Assembly: GCF_008042035.1 (NCBI RefSeq)
Contig: NZ_RDBL01000002.1
Coordinates: 202,186-266,185 of the forward strand
Length of the DNA: 64,000 nucleotides
Reading direction: 5' to 3'
From: Streptomyces sp. col6
Lineage (GTDB): Bacteria > Actinomycetota > Actinomycetes > Streptomycetales > Streptomycetaceae
A program made the position numbers and the translations under genes. The notes under the pieces are model-generated. The model did no database searches, had not been told where the DNA came from, and saw only the letters and a list, made by a program, of their open reading frames with translations. Numbering within the stretch: position 1 is the stretch's first letter; each line of letters begins with the position of its first letter. This document shows, one piece after another, positions 60,566 to 64,000 of this stretch.

Positions 60566-61156
60566 TCAGGGGCTGACGGAGCGCCAGATGTGATACGGGA
60601 CCGTGCGGACGGCCTCCTCGATGTCGATGTCCCCCACGGCGAGCCAGCGGCGCGCGATGCTCGTCACCGGCCCCAGGAGCAGCGACTCCAGGACGGGCAA
60701 CGGCAGCGCGGCCAGTTCGCCCGACTCCCGGTGGGCGTGCAGCCAGGCTGCGAGCGGGGCGAGCCGGGCCTCCTGGGCTCCCCGCAGCTGCCGGGCGTTG
60801 GTGATGGCCTCGCGGTCGGCGGTGACCGAGTGCATCAGCCGGGCCGCGTCCGGATGCTCCTGGACGAAGCGGAGGTACGCCTCCGTCAGCGCGTGCACCC
60901 CGTCGCGCGCGTCCGGCACCCCCTCCAGGGCCGCGCCCACTTCGCCGAGGAGGCGGCCCAGCCAGGACTGCGCGAGGGCGAGGGCGACGCCCTGGAGGCT
61001 GCCGAAGTGGTGGTAGATGCTGCCCGCGCTCACCCCGCTCGCCGAGGTGATCGCTGCCAGCGTCAGGCCGTCCTCGCCGTGTGCCGCGTACAGCTCCAGG
61101 GCGCAGTCGAGTACCTGGGCGGCCGTGGCCTCACCGCGCTGCTGCTTCGGACTCAT
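60566..61156 (-). CDS. TetR-family regulator
   Basis: 196 aa with an N-terminal HTH (AAQVLDCALELYAAHGEDGLTLAAITSASGVSAGSIYHHFGSLQGVALALA). The C-terminal domain is all-helical, ligand unknown. Start at 61156 (MSPKQQRG) is chosen over 61264. It is divergent from the Ser/Thr kinase gene, but no regulatory link is known. Confidence 0.86.
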   Translation of the reverse strand: MSPKQQRGEATAAQVLDCALELYAAHGEDGLTLAAITSASGVSAGSIYHHFGSLQGVALALAQSWLGRLLGEVGAALEGVPDARDGVHALTEAYLRFVQEHPDAARLMHSVTADREAITNARQLRGAQEARLAPLAAWLHAHRESGELAALPLPVLESLLLGPVTSIARRWLAVGDIDIEEAVRTVPYHIWRSVSP

Positions 61157-61376
61157 CGGTGCCGCCCCCGCTTCCGGAATCAGTGGCTCCTCATGATGCC
61201 CGGGAGGGCACCGCAGGAGAAGGTTCCGGAAATGTTTCCAGAAGTTGTTCCAATGAGTGCCCACTTTGCTTCACACTGAACGTTCGTCGCGCCAAGTCGC
61301 GGCCGCACATGGGGATTTCAGGTGGCGGAGGCGGTCCCGGGGGCCGCTGTCCGGGACATACGGGGAGCACTCGAAC

Positions 61377-63275
61377 ATGACCGGCGTGAACAACGACGAC
61401 CACGCGGACAACGAGGACTACCTCCACGGAGGCATCAAACCGCTGACGCCGGCGGACCCGGCGCGCATCGGGCCGTATCTGCTGCTGGGCAGGCTCGGCG
61501 CGGGCGGGATGGGCCGGGTCTACCTCGCCCGGTCCGAGGGGGGCCGCACGGTCGCGGTCAAGGTGGTGCACCCGGAGCACGTCGCGGACCCGCAGTTCAG
61601 GGGCCGCTTCCGGCGCGAGGTGGAGGCGGCACGGAGCGTCGGCGAACGCTGGACCGCGCCCGTCCTGGACGCGGCACCGGACGCCGAATTCCCCTGGGTG
61701 GCCACGGGTTACGTGCCTGGCCTCTCGCTGGAACAGGTCGTACGGGGACACGGCGCGCTGCCCGCCGCCTCCGTGCAGGCCCTCGCCACGGGGCTGCTGC
61801 ACGCGCTGAAGGACATCCACGCGGCGGGCATCGTCCACCGCGACCTCAAGCCGTCCAACGTGATGCTCACGATGGAGGGTCCCAAGGTCATCGACTTCGG
61901 GATCGCCCGCGCCATCGGGACCGCCGTCGAGTCCCTGCTCACCAGCACCAACATGATGATCGGCACGCCCGGATTCATGGCCCCGGAGCAGGTGCACGGG
62001 GAGAGCGCGGTACCGAAGAGCGACGTCTTCACCCTCGGCTGTGTGCTGACGTACGCGGCGACCGGCGCGCTCCCCTTCGGCCACGGCGCGAGCAACCAGC
62101 ACGCGATCATGTACCGGATCGCCGAGGCCGAGCCCGAGCTCGACCGGGTCCGGGACGCGGATCTCAAGGCGTTCATCGCCCGGCTGCTGGTCAAGCCGGT
62201 CGAGGACCGGCCCTCCGTGGACCAGCTGCTGGCCGAGCCGGGACGCGAGTTCGGTCCGGTCGCCTCCTCGTGGCTGCCCGCCGCCGTGGTGAGCCATCTG
62301 GCGCGCCAGTCCGCCCAGTTGCTCGACGCGGAGGCGGAACCGCTGCGGGAGGAGGGCGACCGCGCGACGATCGACCTCCGGGCGGCGCCGGAAGTGGCGG
62401 CTCTGGTGGCCGGTGAGGAGACGGCGGAGAAGGAGAAGCCGAAGCGCCGCCGCCCCTGGCTGGTCGCCGTACCGCTGGTGGTCGTCCTCGGCGGTGGGGG
62501 CGGCACGCTGGTCATGCTCCAGCCGTTCGGCCACGACGGCCCCGACGCGCATGCGGCGCCGCCCGTCGCCTCGGCGACGGACACGACCCCCGCCCCGGAG
62601 CCCTCGGCGGCCGGCAGCGCGTCCCCCGCCGGCGCCAAGAGCCCGAAGGCATCCCCGAGCAAGAAGAAGAAGGCGGGCGGCGGCAAGGACGGGAAGGACG
62701 GCAAGGACGGGGAGCCGGGCAGGGACGGCCAGGACGCCGGGGACGGGGGCGGCGGCTCGTCCGCCACCGGTGGCTCCTCCGGCGGCGGGTCGTCCACGGG
62801 CGGCGGCAGCACGGGCGGCGGGAGTTCGAGCGGCGGCGGCTCCTCCAGCACCAGTGGCGGGAGTTCGGGCGGCAGCAGCTCGGGCGGCTCCACGAGCACG
62901 TCCGGCGGCGGGGGTTCGACCAGCACGTCCGGTGGCGGCTCCACCGGCGGTTCGGGCGGCGGCAGCACGGTCCCGGCATCGTTCGTCGGTACCTGGAAGT
63001 TCGGGGAGGTCTACAACTCGACGAACCAGCCCGGCACCATCAAGATCACGAAATCCGGCGTCGTGACCATGACCGACTACATGTACAACAGCTGCCCGTA
63101 CGAGGCCAGGGTGACCTCCAGCAGCAGCGGCCGCCTCAACATCGGCGCCTCCAAGCTTGTCGGCCCCAACCCCGGTTACTGCTACAGCGAGCTCAAGGCC
63201 TCCTTCTTCGTCACCAACGGCAGCGGCATTCAGCACGACGTGAACAGCTTCAAGTACTACTACAAGCGAGCCTGA
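61377..63275 (+). CDS. Membrane-anchored serine/threonine protein kinase
   Basis: 632 aa. The kinase domain, about 20-285, has LGRLGAGGMGRVYLAR, the catalytic Lys in VAVKVV, HRDLKPSN, and DFGIARA with a GTPGFMAPEQ activation loop. One membrane segment is near residues 362-380 (WLVAVPLVVVLGGGGGTLVML). The extracellular part has a Lys/Ala/Gly spacer and a low-complexity Gly/Ser run about 460-530. A C-terminal about 90-aa domain with two Cys follows (FVGTWKFGEVYNSTNQPGTIKIT). It senses an unknown external signal. ATG 61377. Confidence 0.88.
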   Translation: MTGVNNDDHADNEDYLHGGIKPLTPADPARIGPYLLLGRLGAGGMGRVYLARSEGGRTVAVKVVHPEHVADPQFRGRFRREVEAARSVGERWTAPVLDAAPDAEFPWVATGYVPGLSLEQVVRGHGALPAASVQALATGLLHALKDIHAAGIVHRDLKPSNVMLTMEGPKVIDFGIARAIGTAVESLLTSTNMMIGTPGFMAPEQVHGESAVPKSDVFTLGCVLTYAATGALPFGHGASNQHAIMYRIAEAEPELDRVRDADLKAFIARLLVKPVEDRPSVDQLLAEPGREFGPVASSWLPAAVVSHLARQSAQLLDAEAEPLREEGDRATIDLRAAPEVAALVAGEETAEKEKPKRRRPWLVAVPLVVVLGGGGGTLVMLQPFGHDGPDAHAAPPVASATDTTPAPEPSAAGSASPAGAKSPKASPSKKKKAGGGKDGKDGKDGEPGRDGQDAGDGGGGSSATGGSSGGGSSTGGGSTGGGSSSGGGSSSTSGGSSGGSSSGGSTSTSGGGGSTSTSGGGSTGGSGGGSTVPASFVGTWKFGEVYNSTNQPGTIKITKSGVVTMTDYMYNSCPYEARVTSSSSGRLNIGASKLVGPNPGYCYSELKASFFVTNGSGIQHDVNSFKYYYKRA

Positions 63276-63371
63276 ACGCCGCACGATTCGCTCCTTCCCG
63301 CCGCTCTCCGCAAGCGTGACTGCCCGTAGGTGGGGCATGCATTGCGTGAGCACCTTCGAGACAGGGGGCGA

Positions 63372-63797
63372 ATGACCGTGTGGGCGGGGGAAACGATGGA
63401 GCGTCACGAGGTGGCCCGGATGCATCGCAGAGTGGACCGGGCCGATCTGGCAGCCGTGGGCGAAGTGCGCGGAGCGGTCCGTGAGTTATTGCGGTACCGG
63501 TGGAAGGAGGAGCCGGCCCAGGTCGCCGAACTGCTGCTCAGCGAGCTGGTGACCAACGCCCTGGTGCACACGGACGACGGCGCGGTCGTCGCCGTGAGCG
63601 TCGCACCCCGCCGGCTGCGCGTGGAGGTGCGGGACTTCGTCACCGGCATGCCGCCCGAGTCGCACGTACCGCCCGCCGACGACGGTACGCACGGCCGGGG
63701 GCTGGTCCTGGTGGAGAGCCTTGCCGACTCCTGGGGGATCAGCCCCCGTTCGCTGGGCAAGGTGGTGTGGTTCGAACTGGACGGCGAACGGCCCTGA
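63372..63797 (+). CDS. RsbW-like ATP-binding regulator with TTA codon
   Basis: A 141-aa HATPase domain protein, similar to anti-sigma factor kinases. The N-box is ELVTNALVHT and the G-box GRGLVLVESLADSWG. Codon 39 is TTA (63486-63488), so translation should depend on bldA tRNA. No anti-anti-sigma partner is adjacent. ATG 63372 follows AGGGGGCG; ATG 63396 is an alternative. Confidence 0.85.
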   Translation: MTVWAGETMERHEVARMHRRVDRADLAAVGEVRGAVRELLRYRWKEEPAQVAELLLSELVTNALVHTDDGAVVAVSVAPRRLRVEVRDFVTGMPPESHVPPADDGTHGRGLVLVESLADSWGISPRSLGKVVWFELDGERP

Positions 63798-63820
63798 CGG
63801 ACCTTGCGGTCCGTCAGGGC
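63791..63820. terminator. 13-bp perfect stem-loop at convergent gene ends
   Basis: GCCCTGACGGACC and its complement flank TTGC, overlapping the stop of the RsbW-like gene. It also serves the minus-strand gene at 63849. Confidence 0.75.
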
Positions 63821-63848
63821 CGTTCGTATGCGACTGCCGTCCCGCTTC

Positions 63849-64000
63849 TCAGCCGAACTGCTGCTCCAGGTCCTTCAGTTTCTGCTCCAGCGAATCGAGC
63901 CGGGGCAGGGCCTGGGTGTCGTCCTCGGTGAGGGGATCGGCCGGGGCCGATTCGCTCGCGCCCAGTTCAGGGACGCTCGCCGAGTTCGAGTGGTTCACGG
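63849..64000 (-). CDS. C-terminal part of a gene cut by the right edge
   Basis: About 50 residues ending DSLEQKLKDLEQQFG with a coiled-coil-like Leu/Glu/Gln pattern. A GTG at 63998 could be the start, so it might be a short complete protein, but the N-terminus may lie outside. Not recognised. Confidence 0.45.
   Translation of the reverse strand, partial: VNHSNSASVPELGASESAPADPLTEDDTQALPRLDSLEQKLKDLEQQFG

Noticed and set aside
1..64000. CRISPR arrays, tRNA or rRNA genes, transposases, integrases
   Set aside because: I looked for evenly spaced repeats, tRNA-like cloverleaf sequences and transposase motifs and saw none. Only the 177-bp palindromic element at 49455-49631 resembles a mobile sequence.

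Overview
The window is a GC-rich actinobacterial chromosome segment, almost certainly Streptomyces. The main evidence is the rodlin/chaplin aerial-hypha genes, rare TTA codons in regulatory genes, many translationally coupled (ATGA/GTGA) operons, GTG/TTG starts and strong G+C third-position bias. No rRNA, tRNA, CRISPR array or recognisable transposase was seen.

Layout. 1-2.7 kb: leftward sulfur-assimilation operon (sulfite reductase, small Zn-ribbon protein, CysH running off the left edge), preceded by a cysteine-type leader peptide. 2.7-11.9 kb: ordinary metabolic and regulatory genes (GNAT, GAF regulator, AidB-like dehydrogenase, BrkB/YihY membrane protein, AraC, VOC, 3-hydroxyacyl-CoA dehydrogenase, LysR). 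11.9-24.0 kb: the most novel region, a putative ribosomal-peptide (RiPP) locus. A rightward operon encodes a 65-aa precursor ending in Cys, a radical SAM/SPASM enzyme, an EpiD-like Cys decarboxylase flavoprotein, an MFS exporter and a B12-binding radical SAM enzyme. A divergent, fully coupled leftward operon encodes a LuxR-type regulator, a cyclase/AAA ATPase, a cytosolic subtilase, a GAF protein and an ATP-grasp ligase. The C-terminal 48-residue domain of the regulator is a clear homologue of the precursor leader (28/48 identical, no gaps).

24.2-31.0 kb: thiolase, cupin, then a sialic-acid catabolic operon (nanT, nanE, nanK, nanA) with a divergent GntR regulator. 31.1-35.3 kb: a coupled three-gene operon (A-T-TE synthetase, NAD-dependent reductase, NTF2-like protein) that looks like the core of p-terphenyl (echoside/terfestatin-type) biosynthesis. 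35.5-36.5 kb: a second NanA-like aldolase. 36.5-40.7 kb: the rodlin/chaplin surface-protein locus, whose three rodlin genes share an almost identically spaced promoter block. 40.8-49.5 kb: DUF5949, RsgA GTPase, an Ada/AlkA-like protein lacking the usual catalytic segment, DUF456, a TrmB/LuxR-like regulator, PP2C-like protein and PoxB. PoxB and the convergent Imm49 protein are separated by a 177-bp palindromic element whose ends supply both stop codons.

51.2-59.5 kb: a trans-4-hydroxyproline catabolic operon, its GntR regulator and a secreted M9 collagenase. A related 16-bp sequence lies in front of the oxidase, the regulator and the collagenase, which suggests one collagen-use regulon. 59.5-64 kb: secreted RNase Sa-like ribonuclease with a barstar-type inhibitor, TetR regulator, receptor-type Ser/Thr kinase, an RsbW-like ATP-binding protein with a TTA codon, and a truncated gene at the right edge.
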